DNA of 50,727 bases from Peptococcaceae bacterium (lineage in GTDB: Bacteria; Bacillota; Desulfitobacteriia; Desulfitobacteriales; Syntrophobotulaceae), in NCBI GenBank assembly GCA_009782825.1, contig WRII01000014.1:1-50727 (forward strand), written 5' to 3'. Shown piece by piece: positions 24,515 through 33,027 of this stretch. The notes below the pieces were generated by a model. That model saw only the letters and a list, made by a program, of their open reading frames with translations, was not told the origin of the DNA and searched no databases. How positions within the stretch are numbered: position 1 is the first letter of the stretch; each line of letters begins with the position of its first letter. The position numbers and the translations under genes were made by a program.

Positions 24515-24637
24515 ACAGGATAGAAATATCCAAAAAGCGGTGTACCCTACCATGAGTGGGAGCTAAAAAAGCGGTGTACCCTACCATGAGTGGGAGCTAA
24601 AAAAGCGAAGGGTTGAGCTTGTAGCTCAACCCTTTTT
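24515..24637 (+). ncRNA. toxI: ToxI/antiQ-like repeat RNA antitoxin of a type III toxin-antitoxin system
   Basis: A 34-nt unit occurs at 24532-24565 and 24566-24599 with no differences, followed by an 8-base partial copy (24600-24607). A consensus promoter precedes it and an intrinsic terminator follows directly, with toxN-like sequence downstream. This is the exact layout of type III systems (ToxIN, AbiQ), in which the toxin cuts the repeat RNA into units of about 34-36 nt that fold as pseudoknots and inhibit it. The A-run joining the repeats (GCTAAAAAAGCG) is a plausible cleavage site. The ends are inferred from the promoter and terminator. Confidence 0.82.
24610..24637 (+). terminator. Intrinsic terminator between the repeat RNA and toxN
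   Basis: A perfect 10-bp stem GGGTTGAGCT/AGCTCAACCC with a 3-base loop is followed by TTTTT. In type III systems this terminator sets the excess of antitoxin RNA over toxin mRNA; here it is directly followed by the toxN ribosome site AAGGAG. Confidence 0.93.
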
Positions 24638-24653
24638 AAGGAGAAATCACCCT

Positions 24654-24948
24654 ATGCGCCTTTCTTTTTATCGAGCATCAGCTGATTACTGCGATTTTTT
24701 AAGAATAAAAGATCCATGCGTCCCATACATAATGGATAGTAAATCGACCAGACCCTTTGTTGGCATTGTCATTTCCGTTTTCATGGTGCAATGCTAATAA
24801 GAGCACAATTATAAAACAGGCCGACAAACTTTATCATCTCATTGCACAAAAAAAAGCCAGGCCCGAGCTGGCTGCCCGGTGTTGCCACTTCCCCACCAAT
24901 GAAAAACAATACCTTTTCTACTGCCAAGAAAATGGGCTCACTCCCTAG
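24654..24948 (+). pseudogene. toxN: Truncated and frameshifted ToxN/AbiQ-type endoribonuclease toxin
   Basis: A 47-codon frame (24654-24797) begins ten bases after AAGGAG and reads MRLSFYRASADYCDFLR then VPYI...RPFVGIVISV, matching the pattern at the start of ToxN/AbiQ toxins as I know it. It stops at TAA. In another frame, up to the stop at 24948, lies a stretch with IIKQADKLYHLIAQKKARPE and ARCCHFP, resembling the C-terminal end of the same family. Full-length toxins are about 165-180 residues, so roughly 75 codons from the middle are missing and the two ends are out of frame. The toxin is very probably inactive. Identification rests on motif memory plus the unmistakable upstream RNA layout. 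Confidence 0.78.
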
Positions 24949-25018
24949 TGCTGCATTAGTGGAAAACCAACCCAGAGTATGGTATGATCTTGGACAGAGA
25001 AAAAGAGGAGAAATCGGC

Positions 25019-25597
25019 ATGTTCTACGTTCTCAGAACATTAATTTCAGTTCTAACATTCCCCGGAGTCATTGTGCACGAACTGGCCCATCAAATCTTCT
25101 GCCATCTGTGCCGGGTTCCTGTGTACAAAGTCAAATATTTTCAATTCAAAAACCCTCCCGGATATGTAATTCACGCAGCGGTTGATCGTCCAATCGCCAA
25201 TTTCGCGATTGGTACAGGGCCATTTTTAATCAACACCGTCTTAGGAGTCTCCATTGCCCTGCCCGCGACAGCAAAGCTTGCTGATCATTCCATCAGCACC
25301 CTGTTTAGTACCCTGTTCAGCACCCTGGAGATGATGGATTTTATCCTCATTTACCTCGGCTTTGCCATTCTCATGCACGCCTTCCCCAGCAAAGGCGACG
25401 CCCAATCCATGTACCGATCCATTGTCAAAAACAAAAGAGTCAACATTTTGGCCAAAATTCTCGCCCTGCCCATAATAGGGCTGATCTATCTCGGATCCCT
25501 CGGCTCCATCATCTGGCTGGACACCATCTACGCAATAGCCCTTTTGAAATTATCAGCCAGCCTCTTACCCCCTCTTTGGGACTCATTATTATTCTGA
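25019..25597 (+). CDS. Membrane zincin-like protein with HELAH motif
   Basis: A putative membrane metallopeptidase of the DUF3267/M50-like group. The 192-residue product is hydrophobic, with H20-E21-L-A-H24 inside a membrane helix near the N-terminus and a later HAFPSKGDAQ segment that may supply a third metal ligand. About four membrane helices are visible. Residues ~100-110 contain a small tandem repeat (STLFSTLFSTL). The ATG at 25019 follows AGAGGAG; the frame extends upstream through toxin remnants and has no better start. The substrate is unknown. It ends 20 bases before the pyruvate carboxylase start. Confidence 0.75.
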   Translation: MFYVLRTLISVLTFPGVIVHELAHQIFCHLCRVPVYKVKYFQFKNPPGYVIHAAVDRPIANFAIGTGPFLINTVLGVSIALPATAKLADHSISTLFSTLFSTLEMMDFILIYLGFAILMHAFPSKGDAQSMYRSIVKNKRVNILAKILALPIIGLIYLGSLGSIIWLDTIYAIALLKLSASLLPPLWDSLLF

Positions 25598-25617
25598 AAG
25601 GAGATCCACAAATCATC

Positions 25618-28600
25618 ATGACTATCAAACCCTACACCAAAGTCCTGGTCGCCAACCGCGGCGAAATCGCCACAAGAATCTTCCGCGCCTGCAAAGAACT
25701 GAACATACGAACCGTCGCCATCTACTCCGAGGAAGACAAATACGCCCTCTTCCGCACCCGCGCGGACGAATCCTATCTCACCGGGCGCAACATGAAACCC
25801 CTCGATGCCTATCTGGATATCGAAGAAATCATCGAAGTGGCCCAGCGCAAAGGCGCCAACGCCATCCACCCCGGCTACGGCTTCCTGTCCGAAAACCCCC
25901 ACTTTGCCGAAAAATGTGAAGAAGCCGACATCACCTTCATCGGTCCCACCTCCCAAACCCTGGAAAACCTCGGCGACAAAATCAAATCCAAGATTCTCGC
26001 CGACAGCGTCGGTGTTCCCACCATCCCCGGTGTGACCCATGCCCTGAACAGCTTCGAAGAAGCCCTGCAATTCACTGAAAAACACGGCTTCCCCGTCATC
26101 CTGAAAGCCGCGGCCGGCGGCGGCGGCCGCGGCATGCGCGTCGTCCACACCAAAAAAGACATGGAAATCGAATTCCAAAACGCCAAACGCGAGGCCAAAA
26201 AAGCCTTCAGCATAGACGACATCTTCATTGAAAAATATCTGGAACGTCCCAAACATATTGAAGTACAAATCCTCGGCGACCACTACGGTAACCTCGTCCA
26301 TCTTTACGACCGGGACTGCTCCATTCAGCGGCGCCACCAAAAAATCCTCGAATTCACCCCGGCCTTCGCCGTAGACCCCGAACTCAGAACCCGCCTCCAC
26401 AAAGACGCGCTGAAGATCGCCCGAGCCGTCAGCTACGCCAACGCCGGCACCGTAGAATTCCTTGTCGACGCCCACGGCCGGCACTATTTTATCGAAATGA
26501 ACCCCCGCATCCAAGTCGAACACACCATCACCGAAATGACCACCGGCATCGACATTGTGCAAAGCCAGCTCCTCATCGCCCAAGGCTATGCCCTCGATTC
26601 GCCGGAAATCGGCATCCCCTCCCAAGAATGCATCGAACCCCGGGGCTATTCCATCCAATGCCGGATCACCACCGAAGACCCGCTGACCAACTTCACCCCC
26701 GACACCGGCCGCATCGACGTCTACCGGACCGGATCCGGTTTCGGCATCCGCTTAGACGGCGGCAACGGCTACACAGGCGCCGTCATCTCCCCCTTCTACG
26801 ACAGCCTCCTCGTCAAAGTCATCTCCTGGGCCCGCACCTTTGAAGGCGCCACCAAAAAAGCCGTCCGCTCCATCAGAGAATTAAATGTCAAAGGCGTCAA
26901 AACCAACCAAGCCTTTCTCATTAACGTGCTCAATCATGAAAAATTCCTCAGCGGTGAATGTGATACCCATTTCATTGACGACACCCCTGAACTCTTTGAT
27001 ATCAAACCCCGTAAAGACACCGAAACCAAGATTCTCAAATACATCGGCGAAACAGTCGTCAACAGCAGCCACGGCTCCAAAAAAGACTTCAACGTTCCCC
27101 CCGTCCCCAAAGTCTCCCTGCCGGAAAACCCCGAAGACCCGGCCCATCTCCCCGGCCTGCGCCACATCCTGCTGAACCAAGGCCCCCAGGGATTCATTCG
27201 CTGGATTCATGACCAGAAGAAGCTCCTGCTCACCGACACCACCCTGCGGGACGCGCATCAATCCCTGCTCGCCACACGCATGCGCGCCCGGGATATGATC
27301 CATATCGCCCCCGCCACCGCCGTGCTGGCACAGGATCTCTTCTCCCTGGAAATGTGGGGAGGCGCCACCTTTGACGTCGCCTACCGCTTCCTGAAAGAAT
27401 CCCCATGGCGCCGTCTCCAGACCCTGCGCAAGCTCATCCCCAACATCCCCTTTCAGATGCTGATCCGCGGCGCCAATGCCGTCGGCTACACCGCCTACCC
27501 TGACAACGTCATCCAGGAATTCATTCAGGAAGCCGCCAGCCAAGGCATCGATATTTTCCGCATCTTCGACAGCCTGAACTGGCTCAAAGGCGTCGAAGTC
27601 TCCTTTGAGGCCGTCATGAAAACCGGCAGAATCGCCGAAGTCTGTATGTGCTACACCGGAGACATCCTGGACGGCGCCCGGGACAAATATCCGCTCAAGT
27701 ATTATGTCACTCTTGCCAAAGAAATTGAAAACATGGGCGCCCACATTCTCGGCATCAAAGACATGGCCGGCCTTCTCAAACCCTACGCCGCCACCAAACT
27801 GATCCGCGCCCTCAAAGACGAAATCAGCATCCCCATCCATCTTCATACCCATGACACCAGCGGCAACGGTATCGCCACACTGCTCATGGCCGCCGAAGCC
27901 GGCGTTGACATCGTTGACGCCGCCCTCAGTCCCCTGTCCGGCCTGACAAGTCAGCCGCCGCTGAACTCCATCGTTGCCGCCCTAAAAAACTCCCCGTACG
28001 ACACAGGCTTCGACTTGGACGACCTCCAACTCCTCTGCGATTATTGGCAGGAAGTCCGCTGCGTTTATGAACCGTTCGAAGGCGCCCTCACCTCAGGATC
28101 CGCCGAAATCTACAAATACGAAATCCCCGGCGGCCAGTACACCAACCTAAAACCCCAGGTCGAAAGCTTCGGCCTTGGCCATCGCTTCAACGAAGTCAAA
28201 GAAATGTACCGGGCCGTCAACGACATGTTCGGCGACATCATCAAAGTCACCCCCACCTCCAAAGTCGTTGGCGACATGGCCATCTTCATGATCCAAAACG
28301 ACTTAACCCCCGATACCATTCTCGAAAAAGGCCGCCACCTCTCCTTCCCCGACTCCGTAGTAGATTACTTCAAAGGCATGCTTGGCCAACCCCAAGGCGG
28401 ATTCCCCACCCATTTACAGGATATCATTCTCAAAGGCGAAGAGCCCCTCACCTGCCGCCCCGGCGAATTTCTCCCGCCGGCAGACTTCGGCGCCTTCCGG
28501 GAAAAACTCGCACAAGAATATCATGTGGACGCCAATATCCGCAACGTCCTCAGCTATGCCCTCTATCCCAAAGTTTACGAAGGGTATCTCGAGTCCCTGA

Positions 28601-29079
28601 AAGAATACGGCCATCTGAATAATCTGGAAAGCCACGTCTTCTTTTACGGCTTGCGGGAAGGTGAAACCAGCGAAATCGACTTGGACGAAGGTAAAATTAT
28701 TATTGTCAAACTCGTTGAAATCAGCGCCGGCGACGAGAACGGTTATAAGACAGCCGTCTTTGAAGTTAACGGCAACCGCCGGGAAATCAAAGTTTATGAC
28801 AAGAATTTCGATCAGAGCAACCAAGGGAGCCGAAATTCCATAATTCAAACAGCCGATCCCAAGAATCCCAAGGAAATCGGCGCTCCCATCTCCGGCACCG
28901 TCAGCAAAATCCTGGTCACCGAAGGAGATCAGGTGGACCTCAACAAGATTCTCCTTGTCATCGAGGCTATGAAAATCGAAACCAATGTCGCCGCCTCGGC
29001 TGCGGGGATCATCGGATCCATCCTTGTCAGCGAAGGACAGGCTATCCAGTCCGGACAACTGCTGATGCATATGGAGTAG
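25618..29079 (+). CDS. pyc: Pyruvate carboxylase
   Basis: This biotin enzyme makes oxaloacetate from pyruvate, bicarbonate and ATP, refilling the citric-acid pool and feeding aspartate synthesis and gluconeogenesis. The 1153-residue single chain carries all domains: biotin carboxylase (VLVANRGEIATRIFRAC; GGGGRGMRV; EMNPRIQVEHT), carboxyltransferase (TTLRDAHQSLLATRMR; HLHTHDTSGN) and C-terminal biotinyl domain with K1119 in EAMKIETN. Length matches the family. The ATG at 25618 is the family start; AAAGGAG lies rather far upstream (14 bases). Third codon positions are overwhelmingly C on this strand, unlike the G-ending minus-strand genes nearby. Confidence 0.97.
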   Translation: MTIKPYTKVLVANRGEIATRIFRACKELNIRTVAIYSEEDKYALFRTRADESYLTGRNMKPLDAYLDIEEIIEVAQRKGANAIHPGYGFLSENPHFAEKCEEADITFIGPTSQTLENLGDKIKSKILADSVGVPTIPGVTHALNSFEEALQFTEKHGFPVILKAAAGGGGRGMRVVHTKKDMEIEFQNAKREAKKAFSIDDIFIEKYLERPKHIEVQILGDHYGNLVHLYDRDCSIQRRHQKILEFTPAFAVDPELRTRLHKDALKIARAVSYANAGTVEFLVDAHGRHYFIEMNPRIQVEHTITEMTTGIDIVQSQLLIAQGYALDSPEIGIPSQECIEPRGYSIQCRITTEDPLTNFTPDTGRIDVYRTGSGFGIRLDGGNGYTGAVISPFYDSLLVKVISWARTFEGATKKAVRSIRELNVKGVKTNQAFLINVLNHEKFLSGECDTHFIDDTPELFDIKPRKDTETKILKYIGETVVNSSHGSKKDFNVPPVPKVSLPENPEDPAHLPGLRHILLNQGPQGFIRWIHDQKKLLLTDTTLRDAHQSLLATRMRARDMIHIAPATAVLAQDLFSLEMWGGATFDVAYRFLKESPWRRLQTLRKLIPNIPFQMLIRGANAVGYTAYPDNVIQEFIQEAASQGIDIFRIFDSLNWLKGVEVSFEAVMKTGRIAEVCMCYTGDILDGARDKYPLKYYVTLAKEIENMGAHILGIKDMAGLLKPYAATKLIRALKDEISIPIHLHTHDTSGNGIATLLMAAEAGVDIVDAALSPLSGLTSQPPLNSIVAALKNSPYDTGFDLDDLQLLCDYWQEVRCVYEPFEGALTSGSAEIYKYEIPGGQYTNLKPQVESFGLGHRFNEVKEMYRAVNDMFGDIIKVTPTSKVVGDMAIFMIQNDLTPDTILEKGRHLSFPDSVVDYFKGMLGQPQGGFPTHLQDIILKGEEPLTCRPGEFLPPADFGAFREKLAQEYHVDANIRNVLSYALYPKVYEGYLESLKEYGHLNNLESHVFFYGLREGETSEIDLDEGKIIIVKLVEISAGDENGYKTAVFEVNGNRREIKVYDKNFDQSNQGSRNSIIQTADPKNPKEIGAPISGTVSKILVTEGDQVDLNKILLVIEAMKIETNVAASAAGIIGSILVSEGQAIQSGQLLMHME

Positions 29080-29101
29080 GCTGTCAAACATCAACAAAAA
29101 A

Positions 29102-29121
29102 CTTGCCCTGAGGCGGGCAAG
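29102..29121. terminator. Hairpin after pyruvate carboxylase
   Basis: CTTGCCC (29102-29108) pairs with GGGCAAG (29115-29121). The run of A before it means that on the minus strand it reads as a good intrinsic terminator with six T, although no minus-strand gene is near. On the plus strand it lacks a U-run but may still end the pyc message. Confidence 0.5.
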
Positions 29122-29188
29122 CAGAGGGGGCGAACATTTAACGCGCTCCATGCTGAGGAATTTCAAACTGAGAAGGGAGTACTCATTT

Positions 29189-29482
29189 ATGTTAGCGGAA
29201 TTAAGGCGGAAATCGCAAATCACTATCCCAAAAGAGATTGTTGCAAAACTCGGCCTGAACGAGGGCGACAAGTTGGAAATATCGGAAAAAGAAGGCATGA
29301 TCATGATTATTCCGGTGACAGTATACCCTAAGAAATACCTTGATGAGCTGCAAGGTGAAATTGAAACGGCAAAGGCGAAAATCGCATCCGGCGAAAAACC
29401 TGTTTTTAACAACATTGACGCGTTGTTTGCCGAGTTGGAGAAAAATTGTGTTGGACACCATGATATTTTGAAAAAGTTTTGA
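29189..29482 (+). CDS. AbrB/MazE/SpoVT-type DNA-binding protein
   Basis: A swapped-hairpin DNA-binding protein. The first 45 residues form the SpoVT-AbrB domain (ELRRKSQITIPKEIVAKLGL...GDKLEISEKEG), followed by a helical tail with DELQGEIETAKAKIASGEKP. Proteins of this shape act as antitoxins or as transition regulators. No toxin gene follows; downstream are only a repeat and an acetyltransferase gene. The ATG at 29189 has AAGGGAG upstream, so the frame back to 29150 is ignored. It could be an orphan antitoxin. Confidence 0.8.
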   Translation: MLAELRRKSQITIPKEIVAKLGLNEGDKLEISEKEGMIMIIPVTVYPKKYLDELQGEIETAKAKIASGEKPVFNNIDALFAELEKNCVGHHDILKKF

Positions 29483-29595
29483 ATCGAGTTGAAAGAATAT
29501 GGCGGGGTATGCGCGGCAGGCATTTGCATCGTTGTGCTATCGTATCTGCCCAGCCTCCTCATCACATGGCGGGTACGCAAGATATCCGCGTACGC

Positions 29596-29650
29596 ACTGG
29601 TAACCACTGACCACTGACCACTGACCACTTGCGGGCAAAGCCCGCATTAG
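29596..29650 (+). repeat. Dispersed repeat, copy B (partial)
   Basis: ACTGACC-type 7-bp iterations followed by TGCGGGCAAAGCCCGCATTAG match the right half of copies A (19305-19406) and C (39382-39483). It lies directly upstream of the acetyltransferase ribosome site. Confidence 0.85.
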
Positions 29651-29666
29651 AAAGGATCATTATGAA

Positions 29667-30101
29667 ATGAAAATCCGCAACGCAGCAAAAAAGGACCTCC
29701 CTCAGATGCTGAAGCTGCTCGAGCAGCTTCAGCCCCTCGATCCACCGATAGATGAGAATGCAGCGCTTGCAGCCTTTGAGCAAGCTGAGAGAAACGGTGT
29801 ATTGTATTTTATCGCTGAGGAGGGCGGACTCCTCGTAGGGGCTTGCTATGCCGCCATTATTCCGAACATTACAAGAAACTGTTCACCTATTTGTTTCATT
29901 GAAAACGTCGTAACATCCAGCGACTGCCGTCGCAGAGGCATCGGACGGAAACTGATAGAAGCGGCGATTGAGTACGCAAAAGCCCAGGGCTGCTACAAGG
30001 TTACGCTCCAAAGCGGCATTAAGCGCATCGAGGCACACAAATTTTATGAAGCAGCAGGCTTTGATGGCGCCTCCAAGCGAGCGTTCGAACTCAGATTTTG
30101 A
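29667..30101 (+). CDS. GNAT family N-acetyltransferase
   Basis: An acetyl-CoA-dependent acetyltransferase of the GNAT fold with unknown substrate. The acetyl-CoA loop (motif A) is clear at residues ~86-105: VVTSSDCRRRGIGRKLIEAA. The C-terminal HKFYEAAGFD is motif B. Length (144 residues) is typical of a single-domain GNAT. The start is the second of two close ATG codons; the first reads only ATG AAA TGA. AAAGG lies upstream, in the edge of repeat B. It faces pcrA tail to tail. Confidence 0.88.
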   Translation: MKIRNAAKKDLPQMLKLLEQLQPLDPPIDENAALAAFEQAERNGVLYFIAEEGGLLVGACYAAIIPNITRNCSPICFIENVVTSSDCRRRGIGRKLIEAAIEYAKAQGCYKVTLQSGIKRIEAHKFYEAAGFDGASKRAFELRF

Positions 30102-30123
30102 GGTGAGCTAATGGCAGCCCGCT

Positions 30124-32607
30124 TCAGACCTTCTCCAGCCGCGCATAAGCCACAATCAATTTCTTAATCTCCCCGGCAAACACCACTGTAACCACATCTT
30201 CACCGCCCTCATTGCGGCAGCTCATAACAATCCCCTGGCCAAAAGACGGATGAATCACTCGATCCCCCACATGGTAAGCCATCTGGGGCAGATCCTGCCC
30301 CCGGCTTTCAGACTCCATAGATCCCGCAGCCCCCGGAGATCCTCCAGATCTCAACGCTCCCGCAGCCCCCGAAGATCCTCCAGAACCTTCAGATCCAAAC
30401 GCTCCGGCAGCCACAGGCGCCACAGGCGTCCCCCGAGAACGCCAATCCCCCACCGTCTTCCCCTCACTCCCAGAGGATCCCGTCCCCCCCTCGCCTATCC
30501 TATCTCTAGACCGCGATAACCGGGACGACTGAGAAGACTTGTACCCCTTATCCTTATCCTCATCCTTCAACCGCGCCGGAATCTCCTCCAAAAACCGTGA
30601 CGGCACCCCAGGCTCCGTTCTCCCAAAACGCATCCTCCTCCGGGCATGCAGCAAAAACACCCTCTCCTTCGCCCGAGTCACCGCCACATAACACAACCGC
30701 CGCTCCTCCTCCAACAGAGCCGGCTCCATCACACTGCGGCTGCTCGGAAAAATCCCTTCCTCCATTCCCACAATAAAAACCACCGGAAACTCCAGCCCCT
30801 TTGCGCTATGTATCGTCATAAACTTAACCACATCTTCCCCATCCTCATAAGCATCAATATCCGCCACCAACGCCACACGCTCCAAAAACCCCCCCAGCAA
30901 AACCAAATTCTGCTCCGGATCCAGTTCCAAATCCTCCAAATACTCCGCCGCGTGCTCATCAAACTCCGCCGTCACATTCAAAAACTCCTCCAAATTCTCC
31001 AGCCGGGCCTCCCCCTCAGGCGTCCCATCCGCCTTCAAAGCCTCCCAATACCCACTCTCCTCCAACACCATCCGAGTCAACCCAGTCAAAGTCCCCCCCG
31101 TCTCCGCCGCCTCCCGGAGAGACTGAACCAACTCCGCAAACCCCTTCAAAGCCTTAACCGCCCGAGCCTGCAGCCCCATATCCTCCGGAGGTGACGCCAG
31201 CAGTTCCAAAAACAAGATTTGTTCGCCCGTCCCAGTCCCTGACACTCCATGTGTTCTTACACCTGACCCTGACCCTGCCCCCATTCCTTCCTCATATCCT
31301 GATCCTGATCCCCTCCCCTCCACATACTCCAGCACCTTCTGCACAGACGTATCCCCAATCCCCCGGCGCGGCACATTAACCACACGGCGAAAGCTGACCA
31401 TGTCCGTCGGATTATAGATAAACCTCAAATAAGCCAGAATATCCTTAATCTCCATCCGCTCATAAAACTTAACCCCCGAATACACCCGATACGGCGCCCC
31501 CGCCCGCACAAAACGCTCCTCCAAACCCCGCGACTGAGCATTCGTCCGGTACAGCACCGCAAAATCCCCATAATTCAGCCCCAGCTCATCCCGCAGTCCC
31601 AGCACCTGATCCACCACAAAACGAGCCTCCTCCACATCATCAGCCGCCCGGTGCACCGCCACCCGCTCCCCATCACCCTTCTGAGTCCACAGCGCCTTCT
31701 CCTTACGCCCCCGATTATGGCGCACAATCGCATTCGCCACCGCCAAAATACTGCCGCTGGAACGATAATTCTGCTCCAGCTTCAGCACCGCAGCCTCCGG
31801 ATAATCCCGTTCAAACTCCAAAATATTCTGAATATCCGCGCCGCGCCATCCATAAACCGACTGATCATCATCCCCCACCACACACAGATTCCTATACCGC
31901 TCCGCCAACAAATTAATCAAAACATACTGCGCATGATTCGTATCCTGATACTCATCCACCAAAATATAGCGGAAACGGTTTTGATAATACCCCAGAACCT
32001 GCGGATACTCGCGAAACAACCGCACAGTCAGCATAATAATATCATCAAAATCCATCGCGTTATTTGCGAAAAGTTTCTCCTGATAAGCCCCATACACCCG
32101 CGCCGCCATCTTTTCAAAAAAATCCCCCGCCTGAAGCTCAAAATCGCTGACACTCCACAACTTGTTCTTCGCATTGCTGATCGCCGCCAAGAGAGCCCGG
32201 GGCGCGAACCTTTTCTCATCAATATTCAGCTCCTTGAGCACCGCGCGCAGCAACGCCATCTGATCCGCCGTGTCAAAAATCACAAAACTACGCCCATACC
32301 CCGCCAGCTTCTCAACCTCCATACGCAAAATCCGCATACAGACCGCATGAAACGTCCCCACCCACAGCCCCTTACCCTCCGACCTCACCAAAGACGTAAT
32401 ACGCTCCCGCATCTCCGCCGCCGCCTTGTTGGTAAACGTAATCGCCAAAATCGACCAAGGATCGATGCCCTGCCCGATCATATGAGCCACACGGTGCGTC
32501 AGCACCCGGGTCTTGCCCGATCCGGCGCCGGCCAACAAGAGAAGCGGCCCTTCCATAAGTTCCACCGCTTCCCTCTGAGCCGGATTCAAGTCATTTAAGT
32601 CATACAC
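30124..32607 (-). CDS. pcrA: ATP-dependent DNA helicase PcrA (UvrD family)
   Basis: PcrA is a 3'-5' superfamily 1 helicase used in DNA repair and for clearing recombination and transcription blocks. Motifs: Q-motif LNPAQREAV, Walker A AGAGSGKT (26-33), FTNKAAAEM, DEYQDTN, GDDDQSVYGWRGA, FMTIHSAKGLEFPVVF and VAVTRAKE. The C-terminal end has a Tudor-like YHVGDRVIHPSFGQGIV typical of PcrA. At 827 residues it is about 90 longer than usual because of a Gly/Ser insert (~435-465) and a repetitive Gly/Ser/Ala linker near the C-terminus (~700-770). It starts at GTG with GGTGG seven bases upstream. Confidence 0.95.
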   Translation of the reverse strand: MYDLNDLNPAQREAVELMEGPLLLLAGAGSGKTRVLTHRVAHMIGQGIDPWSILAITFTNKAAAEMRERITSLVRSEGKGLWVGTFHAVCMRILRMEVEKLAGYGRSFVIFDTADQMALLRAVLKELNIDEKRFAPRALLAAISNAKNKLWSVSDFELQAGDFFEKMAARVYGAYQEKLFANNAMDFDDIIMLTVRLFREYPQVLGYYQNRFRYILVDEYQDTNHAQYVLINLLAERYRNLCVVGDDDQSVYGWRGADIQNILEFERDYPEAAVLKLEQNYRSSGSILAVANAIVRHNRGRKEKALWTQKGDGERVAVHRAADDVEEARFVVDQVLGLRDELGLNYGDFAVLYRTNAQSRGLEERFVRAGAPYRVYSGVKFYERMEIKDILAYLRFIYNPTDMVSFRRVVNVPRRGIGDTSVQKVLEYVEGRGSGSGYEEGMGAGSGSGVRTHGVSGTGTGEQILFLELLASPPEDMGLQARAVKALKGFAELVQSLREAAETGGTLTGLTRMVLEESGYWEALKADGTPEGEARLENLEEFLNVTAEFDEHAAEYLEDLELDPEQNLVLLGGFLERVALVADIDAYEDGEDVVKFMTIHSAKGLEFPVVFIVGMEEGIFPSSRSVMEPALLEEERRLCYVAVTRAKERVFLLHARRRMRFGRTEPGVPSRFLEEIPARLKDEDKDKGYKSSQSSRLSRSRDRIGEGGTGSSGSEGKTVGDWRSRGTPVAPVAAGAFGSEGSGGSSGAAGALRSGGSPGAAGSMESESRGQDLPQMAYHVGDRVIHPSFGQGIVMSCRNEGGEDVVTVVFAGEIKKLIVAYARLEKV
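30310..30420. repeat. Degenerate in-frame repeat in the pcrA C-terminal linker
   Basis: A CCCGCAGCCCCCGRAGATCC-like motif recurs and codes on the minus strand for Gly/Ser/Ala-rich units (SSGAAGALRSGGSPGAAGS). It lies in the linker before the Tudor-like end, where length changes are tolerated. Confidence 0.7.
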
Positions 32608-32726
32608 TCTGCTTCCACCCTTTCCCCGTTCTCCAAGACTTCATTATGTAAGGGCCTGTAACTAAGTAAAGCCGGATTCCTCCATGATCTTTAACAGTCT
32701 AGCATTTTTGCACAAGTAAAACAAAT

Positions 32727-32758
32727 TGATAATCATTAAATATGATAATCATTAAATA
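32727..32758. promoter_or_regulatory. Tandem Fur-like operator (two 16-bp copies)
   Basis: TGATAATCATTAAATA is repeated exactly twice, head to tail. The core TGATAATCATTA resembles half of the Fur/PerR-type operator (TGATAATnATTATCA). No iron gene is adjacent: pcrA starts 120 bases to the left and nothing codes to the right. Confidence 0.5.
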
Positions 32759-32908
32759 CTCATTTAACATTTGTCCTGTATACTGAATTCATAGTCACTC
32801 TTCCACTTAAATGAAGCATCAGACTCTTCCGGAATTACCCTGTGAACCCCTTTATTTCAGTCGGCGAATGACTATACTCTGTGTGATAATCTTCTCCTCC
32901 CTTTCTTT

Positions 32909-32988
32909 GACGTATCAAGTTTTCTTTCACGCAGATATATTCACTCACAGATATATCTGCGCTAAGAAAAAAGGATACGTCTTTTTTT
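32909..32988 (+). terminator. Orphan long hairpin with T-run (possible small-RNA end)
   Basis: Nested complementary blocks GACGTATC/GATACGTC (32909-32916, 32974-32981), TTTTCTT/AAGAAAA (32920-32926, 32964-32970) and CGCAGATATAT/ATATATCTGCG (32930-32940, 32951-32961) flank a 10-base loop, and TTTTTTT follows. It behaves as a plus-strand intrinsic terminator, although no plus-strand gene lies upstream. A short RNA starting downstream of the Fur-like box is one explanation. Confidence 0.6.
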
Positions 32989-33027
32989 GCTCTCCTTTTT
33001 CCCTCTTTTAATGTAACTTCCAGGCAA

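Noticed and set aside
24532..24607. CRISPR or simple junk tandem repeat
   Set aside because: Only 2.2 units with no spacers; the promoter, terminator and toxN-like gene downstream fit a type III antitoxin RNA much better.
25528..29628. Very long reading frames on the minus strand opposite pyruvate carboxylase (about 320-400 codons)
   Set aside because: They are mirror images of C-ending codons in pyc, have no ribosome sites and no family resemblance.
30250..32598. Long plus-strand frames opposite pcrA, and similar ones opposite dxs, ispA and xseA
   Set aside because: Composition is dominated by Pro, His, Arg and Gln, as expected from reading a G-rich coding strand backwards; the genes on the minus strand are unmistakable.
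32811..33011. 66-codon plus-strand frame in the pcrA-V4R gap
   Set aside because: No ribosome site, and it runs through the long hairpin and its T-run; better explained as non-coding.
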